Below are positions 39,801-51,800 of a DNA stretch of 64,000 nt, piece by piece. The notes beneath the pieces are model-generated. The model made no database searches. It saw nothing but the letters and a program-made list of their open reading frames with translations, and was not told the DNA's origin. The DNA comes from Ifrita kowaldi. Its lineage: Eukaryota; Chordata; Aves; Passeriformes; Cinclosomatidae. Both the position numbers and the translations under genes were made by a program. The DNA lies in the NCBI GenBank assembly GCA_013398055.1, contig VZRS01015041.1, positions 177,773 through 241,772 on the forward strand, given 5' to 3'. The stretch's first letter is position 1. Each line of letters starts with the position of its first letter.

Positions 39801-42800
39801 AGGGCACGGTGGCTGTTGGCTGCACGTGCAGAAGAGGATGTGGAGAGCCCTGAGGAAGGGCAATGCACACGCTCGGGGTGGGGAGCACGCTGTGATAGAG
39901 GGATTTTTGTGCTCACAGCAAATCCAGCCTCCACTTGCTCTTTTCATGCCTTTATCTCATGTGCCCCTGGTTTGGCTCGTTGCCTCCCTTCTCGTTTTAG
40001 GTTTTGGCTGCAGTGTATGATCTGGGATTAGATAGCCCTGCAATTCCTGTACAAACTACAAAACCTGGCACTGGGGCTGACAGCCCAGTTGCTGCATTGA
40101 GATGGTGATGAGCAGCAGCCAGGCTGTGCTGGGTGTCTGTGCTGGTGCCTGGGGAGAGGCTTTTTAAGCCTCATCCTCCTGTCTGTGCCATGCTGGGTTT
40201 CACAGGGCCCCTCCCTGCCGTGGAACCCATGGAGAAGGTGGGAGGGCAGTGCAGGATGCTGCTGCTGGTGTGCTGTGGTGTTGATAGTAGCAGGTGAGCT
40301 GTGATCCAGAGAAACGGTGTCCAGCAGCAGCTCCTGTGCCCCTGGGTCCCACTGAGGTGCTCCCAGCTCGCTGCCAGCACTCCTGTGTGGCATGAAGGGA
40401 CAGAGCTCATCTGTCCTGGGTGTGACAGCTCCTGATGTGCTGTCACTGCCTGCAGCCACACAGAGCTGTGCAGGGGGGTCCCTGGGACAGCACAGGGCTG
40501 TGTTCCTGTCCCAGCTCCCAGACTCAGGACAGGCTGAGCCTGGCACCCTCCGAGGAGGCCCTGCCGGTGCGGGAAGGGCGTGGGTGGGGACGTGGGTGGC
40601 TCCTGACTCAGCGCGGCATCACTGCCCCCTCCGCGGCCTGGGCACTGCAGTGGGTGGCACTTTCATCTCCTGAGTCATGGTTGAGTGAAATTGTGCCTTC
40701 TGGAATGCCTGTGCTTGTTTTTCCCCTCCTCGTTGCTGTGCCTTTCCCTCCCTGCCCGGCCCTGCACGGAAGCAGCCACAGAGCAGCAGTGAGGGCTGGA
40801 ATGAGGCTGGAGGTGCGCAGCTGGTTCCCTGTTTAATCCTGACCTCCTCCTCTTTGATCGTGACCCTGAATTTCCAATTCAGAAGGCAGCATCCAGCCTG
40901 GCTTGCACTGGGTCTGGTCCAGAGAGGTGTTGAGCATTCCCTTAACTCTGGGAAAATCCGTGCTGGGATTTCCGTGGTCATCAGCACGAGTGGAGGGTGG
41001 TCAGCAATCCACAGCCGGCTGCTGGGGGCCTGCAGGGTTCCATCGATGTGCAGACAGCGTTAGTGGGACACTGTCCTCCTCCCTTCTGCATTTTGGGGGG
41101 TGTGGAGGTGCTGCACGAGAGGTGCCTGCATGGAAAACACCTTTTTTTGTTGGACACCTGGCCAAGGCATTTCTGTGAGGGGGAATAACTCTCGGGATGA
41201 TTGTTCCTGTCAGTACCACCTGGTTGTTACCTGCTTTTCACACCTGCAAGACGGGGAATTCCTGAAGGCATTTCCGTGGCCACCTTGTCTTCAGACAGAG
41301 AGCTGGGTTGAAAAGAGGAGTGATTACGCAGGGCTGCACTCGAACATGCTTGGCAGATGTTATTTCCACCACCGTGGGTGTATTGAAATCTTTCTCCCAA
41401 GCAGGAAAGCTGCACTAAGGTTTCCAAGGGCTGCAGCAGGTGGAGAAGCTGACACCGTGGCAGGCACCTCTCCGTGCTGGCAAACATCTTGCACAGCAAC
41501 TTGTGTGGGATAATTCTCTCAAAAATAGTTTCCAAGCTTTGCAGATAAATCTCTTTGGCTTAGATTTTGCCACCAGAGACAGCACTGGTCACTTCCTGAC
41601 ATCAGCACTGAATGATTTCCTGGTGCTAGGAGGTGAGGAGTTTGATCAGATGAAATGGCCTTGTCAGCCATTTCAGGATGCTGAAACACCAGTTTGGATG
41701 CTGCAGTTCCTGATCCGGAGCCACTGGGAGAGCTCAGGATCCGGGTTTTCCTTGCAAAGCCAGGTAACTTTCAGCTGCTGGATTAATGTCGAACTCTCCC
41801 AGTGAATTTCTGCCCGTGTTCCCTGAACCACAGGCTGGGACACTGCCGTGTGCACGGGGACAAAGTGGTGCCTGTTCCAGAGAGTTGGTTGGATACCCTA
41901 ATGCAGAGCTGCCTTTTGGGAAGGCAGGAGGGAACAGGCTGGGCAGGAAGGAAGCAGTGCCTCAGTGTGCCTTGCCTTATGTGTATAATCAGGAGAAAAA
42001 TGCCTATTCTGGGATTGCTGGCCGTAATTACCCAGAAATGAAGGCAATCCTGGCTGATGGTAACACTCAGAGATGTTGCCTTAAAGGCACAGGGTCCACT
42101 TTCCTTATCACCCTGAAGTTGAGAGAGTCTGACACGGAGATGCTTTAGATTTGCAAATCATGGTACTTAACATCCCGGCCTGTGACACGCAGCGTTAATT
42201 ATGATCACTTTGGGGATGCTCGGGGTTCTTAGCAGATGAGGATCTTCTTTTCTCTGTTCTGGGTAATAATTTGAATTACCCCAGCGGCCTCCGGGGCACC
42301 GTGGCATGGGGCTGGGAATGACAGTGTGAAGTAGGAAGGGTTAACAGAGTTCCTGCTCTAAATTCCTCTTTTCTTTCACCGATAGCTGAGCAGTCCTTGG
42401 TGGGGCTCCGTGTTTAGCGTTTTCTGACAGCGCAGAAAGATCAGTGACTGCATGAAGCACATTTAGTTTTCATTTGTGCTTTTTACGTGTCTCTTGTAAT
42501 CAGGAGGCAATGCGAGCTCCAGCTTGTGGTTTATTGCTATTGCTGTGTTCCCTTGAGCTGCCCGAGCAAAGCAGGTTGGATGAGAAGGAAAATGAGACCA
42601 GTTTAATAGCACTAGCCAGCCAGAAATAGCCGTGCTACAGGAGATGGAGTAAATAAAATAATCCTGTCAGACTCCACTGCAGGCCAGGTTGCCAAATGGG
42701 AAGATAAAAGAGACTTTTCTGAGTCCTTTCAGTAGAAGAAGGTCTCGTTCCCATGTAGGTTCTGTTGGAAACACCGAGATAATCTCTGCACCAAAACGAG

Positions 42801-45800
42801 GGCCCTGCTTTTATTACAGGCTAAAGAGGGCCTGTGGGACCAGACAATAATCTTGTTTGCAAACACAGAGCAGCCCTGGGACAGTTCTTATTACTTTAAG
42901 TGGGTTTTTGACCCACCAGGAGCAGTGCTTGACTTCAGCAGCACCTCCCAGCTCTTCTCTTTTTCTCCCAGTGACACAGATCCCCCCAAACTGCTGCGTT
43001 TTGGGTCAGGCCTGGGCCCAGCCTGCAGCAGGGTGGGGAAATGGGTCAGACTGGGTTTCAGCAGCTCAGGAGAGACTCGGTGCTGCCCTGGCAGGCAGAG
43101 CCTGCTGCTGCTGGAGCTGGGGTGGTTCCTGGGGTGATTCCTGGGCTGTCCAGTGCAGAGCCAGGAGCTGGGTGATCCTTGTGGGTCCCTTCCAACTCAG
43201 GATGTTCCATGAGTCTATGAGGTGGGTGTGGAGATGGCCGAAGGGAGCGCAGTGGCTTGGTCACGAAGTGTGAAATGAAGTTTTTAGAGACCAGTTTTTC
43301 CCCAGTCCCACTGTCAGAGCCCTGTGCTCTTGCTCAGCTGGTGCTGTCTGCAGGCAGGAGGTTTCTGTGGGACCACAGAGCACGGAAGGGAAGCTGGATG
43401 CTTCATCAGTCCCTTGGCCAGCAGATAGCCAAGGAAGGCAAGTCCAGCATTCAGCAGGGTATAGATTAAAGCCACTTATGAAACAGCACTCCAGCTTTCA
43501 GACGGCGGTACTCAAGGGAGGAAAACATTCCTGAGAATGGTCCCACAGCCTGGAGTGCTCAGTGAGCCTTTGCAGGGCAGTGCAGGTGCCAGTGATGTGC
43601 CCTAAGCAGTGTCACAGGGGGCTCATGTCACAGTGTCACAGGGGATTTGTGCTGACCTGGGACCTGCTGCCCTTCCACTGCCTGAGGGGAGCAGAGAGGG
43701 AAAAGCAGAATCCAGAGGGACTGGAGGAGCCAGCAGGAGGAGTGCTAAAATCCAGAAAGGGCTGAATTTAGAGTCCTCCACCATCTGTGTAGTTGTCTGG
43801 GCAGGGATCAGGTTTTGCCTCCCGTGGCCATACGGATTTGCAGGATGCTCTGCAAAACACTCTGTGCCTCACTTATCGCTCCTGGAATTGCAGCAGGTGT
43901 AAATTTGGCCCACAAGCAAAAAAACCTGCCCCTCCTCTGCCATGACCTTTCATCAGCAGCATCTGAAGCCCCTGGGAGCAGCTGGGGAGGCCAGCAGAGT
44001 GGGGTGACGTGGCTGCACAAGGGTTTCCCATCTCCTGCTGTTACGAGCCCTTTGGAAAGGCCCCCGCCCTCACCTCGCTGCTCTGCAGCCAGAGGGATTG
44101 GGCTCGGGGTGGAACAAGGCATCAGAACAGCACTGGGGTTCCACCGAATCCACACAACGAAAATAGCATTTCCCCACAAACGCTCGCAGCTCCCGTCCTC
44201 CCCCTCCCGGATCCCACACCGCAGCTCCACGGAGGATGAACCAAACGTCTCTTCCCGAGCTCAGGAGACAGACAGTGCTGAATAATTTGGCAGGGATCTG
44301 CCGACCTCCCCGGCACAGCTGTCCTTGTGCAGGAGGAGTTACGTAAACTGAGAGCGCCGGCATCTCGGCTCCCCCGGGGACGCTCCTGGCAAGTTTGGGG
44401 TGGGAAGCGAGTGGCTGAGGGGGTTTTGGGGAGGTGGTGTTACATCCCCCTGTCCCTGATAGGATCCATCCCTCAGCTCAGTCCAGGCTGGGCTGAGCAA
44501 ATCCCATTTCCCCACTCCCAAATGCCGGCTCAGTCCCAGCTGAGTGTCCGAGGGCTCAGAGCAAAGCTCACAGTCTCTGGCATCCAAACACTTAGCAGGG
44601 CTTAGGTTTATTTTGTTATATCGAGAATATTTAGGACAAAAACACTCCAAGGGGTTCATTGAGCTTTAGGGTCTTGTTTGGACTGAGGAGAGGCCTCAGA
44701 GCGTGGTCCTGCCCTGAGCTCTGCCGTGTGTCACTGTCACTGTCACTGTCACTGTCCCACCTGAACACAGCCCACAGCAGGGTTAAATTAAAAGTACAGA
44801 TGCTACAGATAACTCTCCCCTTGGTGTTCATGAAAAGCAGGCCGGGCTGCTTTCGTCAAAGGGTCTCTTTAAGGTAAATTAGACTTTAAAAATGTAGGCT
44901 CGGAATCTTTTTTTAAAAAGTCGAAGAACGTTGAAAGCCCTTATGACTAAAGATACCTAAAGACATGGCAAAGTGGCAGCATGCCATGCTCTCATTGCTC
45001 ACGGCAGGCTGGGCAGAGGGAAGAGAGAGAGCAGGCAAGCAGGAAAATCAGGACAAAATTCAGGAGTACACTGGAAAACTCAGCTCCTCTGCTCTGCAGT
45101 CAGTGCCCAGGCCAGTGGGGAATCACAGAGAGGGCTCTGAGACCCACCCACACCTCAGTGCAAACGGCAACTCAGCCTCTTCCAAACCTCTGCCTTGCCC
45201 AAATCATCAGCTGCTGTTTGGGTGCAGTTATTGTGAACCCTGGCTTAGTCTGTGCCTGATTCCAGCACCAACTGTTCCCATGGCAGCTGCTCACCAAGGG
45301 CAGGGCTTGCTGTGGCTGGGTCTGTGTCCAGCCTGTCCTTGGCTGGCTGCTCTCCCTCGGAGCCTGGGGAGGTTCATCTCTGGTGAGGTGGTCTGCAGGG
45401 ACTGCTGCTTCTCATCCCTGCACAGACACCCCAACACCCCCACCCTGGGCATCCCTGGCAGCGCTGTCCAAACGCTCCTGGAGCTCTGGCAGCCTCGGGG
45501 CCGTGCCCATTCCCTGGGGAGCCTGGGCAGTGCCCAGCACCCTCTGGGGCAGAACCTCTCCAGATACCCAACCCAAACCCCCCTGACACAGCTCCAGCCG
45601 TTCCCTGGGTCCTGTCCCTGGTCACAAGTGACGAGATCAGAGCTGCCCCTCTGCTGCCCCTCAGGAGGATGTCAAAGACCTCAGCGAGGTCTCCCCTCAG
45701 TGTCCTCCAGCTGAACAAACCAAGTGCCCTCAGCAGCTCCTCCAGGCCCCTCCAGAGCCTTCCCCATCCTCGTGGCCTCCTTTGGATGCTCTCCAATGGC

Positions 45801-48800
45801 TTAAAGTCTTTGTTATGTTGTTGTGCCCAAAACTGCCCCAGCACTGGAGGTGAGGCTGCCCCAGCCCAGGGCAGAGCAGGACAGTGCCCTCCCTGGCCTG
45901 GCTGTACCTGATGCCCCCAGAACAGGGATGTGGGCACTGCTGATGTTCTGTAAAGCTGGTGGGGATGGATGGAGTGATGATCCCCGTTGGAGGATCCCCT
46001 GTTGCCTGTTCCTCCTCCTCCCTGTGCCTCTCAGGGCTGGAGGGGCTGTGCTGTGCTGCCTCCTCTGCCTCCCTTGGCTCTGCCAGCTCTGATCCCAAGG
46101 CTCTCGATGCTGAGCTGTTCCCACACAGCTTTGAGCTGCTAGAGATTCACCACCAGAGCCCTCCAGTGTGTCTCACCGATTACTTAGAGCTCCCCACCGA
46201 TCTGTACAGTAAACAAATGTCATTATCCCATGGTAGAGGTGGGGAAAGGCTGAGGGACAAATCTCACCTGGAGCCCCAGGAGCTGCACTCACAGGGCCTG
46301 GCTGCATCCACCTCCTCAGGGCACATAACTCCTCCCCGAGTCATTCTGAAACTCCTTTGCCATTGGAATGTGCAGGGTTTGATGGACGGGAGCACCAATA
46401 ACCTACATATGCAGTGAGGAACTTGTACTGGATTATTCTGTGCTTGGCATCTCCTGTCCTGTCAGCTCCGAAGAGGGATCTAATGACTCACGGCTGGAAA
46501 TGGCTCTTCCTCCATTTGTGTTTCACGGATGATTTGTTTTACGCATGAGAAGTCGAGTGTGACCCAGCACAGAGTAAACCACAGCTCCTGAAAAAAGGCA
46601 CCGTCCTAAATCCAAACCCTTGCTTAAAACCAACCCATCCACCCCTGCACACCACCCACTCAGGAGTTAACAGGAGGAATATGAAGCTCCTGGAATGCTG
46701 CACACATGGAATGAAGGTCTGGGACCAGGCCAGGTCCTCTCAGGTGCTCATTTCCTCCTTGGGTGCCCTGTGCTGCTGAAACCCTCGAATGGCTTCTGGT
46801 TGTGATGCCATTTTGCACTGGTGATGGCAGATTGCCCTCCTTGTGATTGTTTTTTTCCCCCTTAAGTGTCCCGGGAGGGTTTGGCCCTTTTCCTCTCCCA
46901 CAGGCAGTGCCAGGCACAAGGAGCTGCGGTGTGGAATACTGGGGCAGAGGAGAAGTTAGAGATTAAAACTAGAGATCAGGAGAAGCAGGACAGAAGGCAA
47001 GGAGGAGTCAGAGAGCCACTGAACAGAGTGATTTCCAGGTGAAGTCCCTCCTGCAGGTGTCTGTACCCGCTACAGCAGGAGCACAATTCATTGTGGGAGC
47101 CCATCCCAGCTTCCAGGTTTTCCCATGAAGCTCAGCCTTGCTTTCCTTATGATGGTCACAAAGATTTTTTTCCTTCCAAGCACAGTTACATAAAGTCACC
47201 TTCCCCCTTCCAAGAGGGGACAGCGCTGGGGGGTGGGAGCAGAGGGGGTGGCCCAGGCAGGTCCCAAGGCAGGGCCAGCCCCGAGCGTGACCGCAAACCC
47301 CAGCAAGGCACCCGGGGAGCAGAGCTGTGGGGGGCTTATGTAACGTGTCAGAACTTCGCTTTGTGCTCCCATCAAACCACTTTTTTTGGCTTCATCTTTT
47401 CCTTGTGAATCCTTAGTACAGATTACGTGAACAGACTGCAGAGCATTATTCAGAAGAGCTTAATTAACCTCGGCGAGGGGAAGAAAAGGAAATCATAGAA
47501 GCTGTGGGGTAAAAAAAGATCATATTTAGACAAATAAGTGCAAATGACCCAGATGCATCAATTTCCTTTAGAGCCAGGCAAGCAGGCTGGGTGCTGTGCA
47601 GAGGCTGCAGGTCTGAGCCGCTGCTGCTCCGCTGCCGTCCCGCTCCCACACCGCCCCAGGTCCCTGCTCATCCTACCTGCTCCCATCCCTGCTCCATCTG
47701 GCACCTCCCCTCAGACACCATCCAGCTGCAGCGCTGCAAGGGACCCCAGGAGATCAGCTATTCCCTTTGCAGGATTAAGCATACTCAGATCAGCTCTGAT
47801 GGATGTTTGTCTAACCTTCTTTTGAAAGTCCCTCAGGAATGCTGTCCCAAGACTTCCCTGGTTTGTCTGTTCTGGGGTTTAACTACTCTTCTAGATAGAA
47901 ACATTTTTTTCCCAAGATTCTAATCCTGTTCTCCCTTGTGGTAAATTAAGCCAAGGCACAATCAAAATGGAGAATAATTGATCACCAGCCTCCTTAGAAG
48001 AGCAGCAGCTTTCACATAGTGGAATACCAGCAGCACATTCCTTTTTAGTTGTGGCCTTTCTAGATTAAACAGCTCCATTTCTTTGGCCTTTCCCCACTGA
48101 TAAGGTTTTGAGTCTTTTTTGGGGTTTTTATTTTTATATTTTCTTGCTCTTGCCTGATTTAACTACAAGAAATAATCTTGTGTGACATTCAGGACTGGCC
48201 AGTGCAGAGCAGCCCATGGTCACCCTGGCTGAGCCATGGGATAATAAACAGTTCCAAACGAACCGAGCCAGCATGTGAACAAAGCTGTATCCTAGAGGTT
48301 AATAATTTCTTCCTAATTCTCTCATTTATCCCTGGGATAACCAGGAGCAGAAGCAGCAGCTGCCATTCCTGTCCCCCACAAAGCCAGAGCTCCTCTCAGC
48401 AGCGTGGCTGCTTCCATAGCAGGCAGAGCTCCATTTCTGTGCACGGATCTGCTTTGTCCTCCTGCCATGCTGTACTTACACCAGGCTGGTGGAACAATCC
48501 ATTTCCCTCCTCAGCCTCTCAGCTGCTTCCCTTTAGCTCATGTTTGCTTTGGCTCCACTGGGAGAAAGGCTAGAACTGTGCTGGACAAAGCCAGGATCAA
48601 CAGGTTCACATCTGAGCACTGCTGCTGCACCTGGCAGAGAGCACACCAGCAGCATCCCTTCATGGCCTCTGTGCTCTCTCAAGGTCTGTCCTCTTGTCCA
48701 CATGCATAAAAAGCTCCTTAAAACAAGGGTTTGGCCTTGTTTGCTGTCTCTCCTGTAGGCCGGATGAATACCTGCATTTTATTGAACTCAATTACAGGGC

Positions 48801-51800
48801 CAGGCGTTTGAAGAGGGCCGTGCTTCACTGAGGAGCTAAGTGGTGTCTGTTATTCTTGAAAAGCTGTGATAAAATATCCACGGATCAAATAATTATTATG
48901 CTTCCCATATTATGGGTGTTAAAATTGAGTCAGTTGGGAAATAATACCCATTCACTGCATGTTGGCAAGAAGGGAGAATGATAATAGGAAATGCTGAGCC
49001 CATTAGAAGTGAAATTATCCAGTTACAGTTGTTAATCTGCTCTGTGGACTGAACTTTCTGGAACCAGGTGTGGACAAAGTCCTCCATGTCCAGGCACGTG
49101 CTACCCATGAGATGTTTGTGTGCTCTGCCACTCTGGGGGGAATAAAGGGTCTCTTACAAATTCGGGGTACCAGTGTGGAGCTCATGGCCAACAAGTGAGG
49201 AATGGCCCTTCCTGTGAAGGAAAACACTGGGACAAAAGATGATCCATTTCTTCCAGAGTCATTATTGAATTTCCTTCTCCAAATGACAGTGAAGTGGCAG
49301 ACAGGAGCTTTGTGCTGTTGTCTTTCCCTTGCTCAGCTCAAGGCCAAACTGTGGCGTTTCCTCCTCTGCAGCTGAGCTGCTGCTTCCCCACTCCTGCATT
49401 TCACCAGCAATAACCTGTGGGGCCATTTCATCTCCAGAGGCACTTGCAGGATTCCATTATCTCCTCGCTGCTCCTTCAGTCACTCCTGGGCAACACCTTT
49501 ATCTTCACATCCAGTACTCAGCAGCTCAGTAACTTCGGAGCCTCGCCGGAGACAGCGGCAGCTCCTGCTGCATCCCGGGAGGGGAAATGTGTGGAGCAGC
49601 TCAGTCAGGCACATCCAAACCCGTGGATTGTCCTCTGGAAGCACAAAGCTGGTAAAGCATTCACTTGGCAGTAGCTATTAAAAATAGCTCATAGTGTTTT
49701 CTGAATCAAAATCAGAGAGATAAGAGGGGGAAAATGCATTTAGTGTGTGCGAGGAAAGAGGCGGTGCACAGAGCCTGGGATTTTCAGAGCTTGTGGTTAT
49801 TGATTCTTGTGATTATTGATTCTTCCTTTATGAACAAATCTCTCCACAATGATGAAACTTGCCTGGAAAGGTCCATTGGATCCATCCTCACAGGCGCACG
49901 GTCTGATGGGGTTGGTTCTGGAAGTTCTCAGCAGCAGTGGGAAGGGGCGTGGCTGCTGTGCCGCCGATTTAAGGAGCACGTCTTTGTCCCTGTGAGATTT
50001 GGTATCAGGGCTTTTTGAGAAGGTGGTGGAGATAAATGTTCTCTCTAAGAACAAGCCCCAGACTCCCATGAAGCACCGTGTGTGGTATTGACCTGATTGA
50101 TCAGGCTCCGCGTGGCTCTTGCAGCCTTTCCGCAGCACCGAGGGAAAGGAGCAATTTCCTAAGTTAGGACAAAACTGAAAAGATTTTCTGTTGCCTATTC
50201 AGCCTGAAATACCTTTTACTTATGTTTTGGACAGCATCACTATTTCAAACCTACACCAGAGGAAGGTTTTTGTACGAGATATTTGTTAATGGAGTTTCCC
50301 CCCACTGCCCAGAGCATTCCGGAGGAAGGAGTCAGGATTTAAAGCCTGTGAGCTTCTGGCCAGTCTTGTGATAGTTGATACTGTCTGGCAGATCCATGAG
50401 CCAGTTTGCTAAATCATTATGATGTAGAGTTTATTTTGCAAGATTAATTTGTTTAAAATAATACCTACTGCTTATCTTGAAAAAACCTCACTGCTAAATA
50501 TTATTTCAATAAATAAGTGCTGTACATTGCCTCCATTTTTCCTCATAAATGAATCCTGTGACATAGCATTTATCTTTAGGGCATTCTGAAAAATCCAAAG
50601 GTATTTATGTTAAATTGATTTAATATACCTAAATATTGCTTTTGAGAATGGTTAGAGGAAGGAAATCTTGATTGTGTGTTGCTGAATTTGGTTTTAAAAC
50701 TATTGAATCACCTTGTGTGGCCATGACTGGAGAACTAAAATTCTGTTTTCTGATGAACATCTCGTGTTATCTGAGATAACAGGCACAGAGATGTGGAGCC
50801 AGTGGGGAATTTGCTTTTCCCTTCCCAACACAGAGAAATGAACTGTTGCTGATCAACAGGGAGCAACCAGCTGAGAAGGGAGATGGGCATGAACAGGTTT
50901 GGTTGAAAAGGTTTATAAATATCAAGGAGAGAAAAAGAAAAACAAGCTGGATGAAGAGGTTAAATCCTGGGTGGAATGAGACAGAGGTGGGTCAGGAGTG
51001 CTTTGAGCTGAGAACCAGGGTGGTTTCTCAGCAGTGAGCTGTGTGTGAGTGGGCCCCAAGGAGAAGGGGCAGAGCCCAGTCCCCCCTGGGTGTGGGAATG
51101 TGAGTGGAAAACAGAGCTGCACTGGGCACCCTGTGCTGCCAGACCAGTGGTGGCTCCAGACTGGGGGCTTGTGCCCAGCCTGGTCAGCCCCTCAGGGATC
51201 CACAGTTCTCACCCTGGGGAGCAGAACCTCCCAGGTGGAAATGCTGGAACACATCACCTGCTCCGAGACATTTCTTTGTGCCTACAAACTGAATTTTGCA
51301 GCTCAGTGGTTTGTGTTTTGTTCCTCTCTGCCCATGGCCTGCCCTGTTTGGTCAGCAAGAGAGGTGCTCACAGCAGGTGAGGCTGGAAGGATCTGCCCAG
51401 GTTTCACCATCACTTCTTTGTTCTCCTCAGCTCTCCCAGGAACTGAGGGATCTGCCCAGGTTTCACCATCACTTCTTTGTTCTCCTCAGCTCTCCCAGGA
51501 ATTCCCTGGTGAGCTCAGGCTCCATAAGGTCTCACCATGAACCCTGTCTCCTCTTCCCTCTGTAGGATCTGATCCGAAGGGATATCCTGTATTACAAAGG
51601 ACGCATAGACATGGATAAATATGAAGTGGTGGATATAGAAGATGGGAGAGATGATGACTTCAATGTCAGCATGAAGAATGCCTTCAAACTGCATAACAAG
51701 GAGACTGAGGAAATGCACTTATTCTTTGCCAAGAAACTGGAGGAGAAGTTAAGATGGCTTAGAGCTTTCAGAGAAGAAAGGAAGATGGTAAAAGAAGATG

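Larger units (their letters stand above)
39744..51565 (+). other. ARHGEF9 intron 7 (11,822 bp)
   Basis: The longest intron in the window, GT-AG. It includes a CR1 3' tail (43155-43220, +), a CACTGT hexamer repeat (44729-44756), an antisense CR1 fragment (45420-45935), a MIR/L3-like relic (46215-46290), an older CR1-like relic (47735-48115), an AT-rich island (50380-50720) and a 59-bp duplication (51389-51501). Open frames such as 44965-45714 run through antisense CR1 and are not genes. No other exon was identified. Confidence 0.82.

Noticed and set aside
44965..45714. 249-codon open frame on the plus strand
   Set aside because: Its second half is antisense CR1 and the first half has no recognisable domain; intronic.
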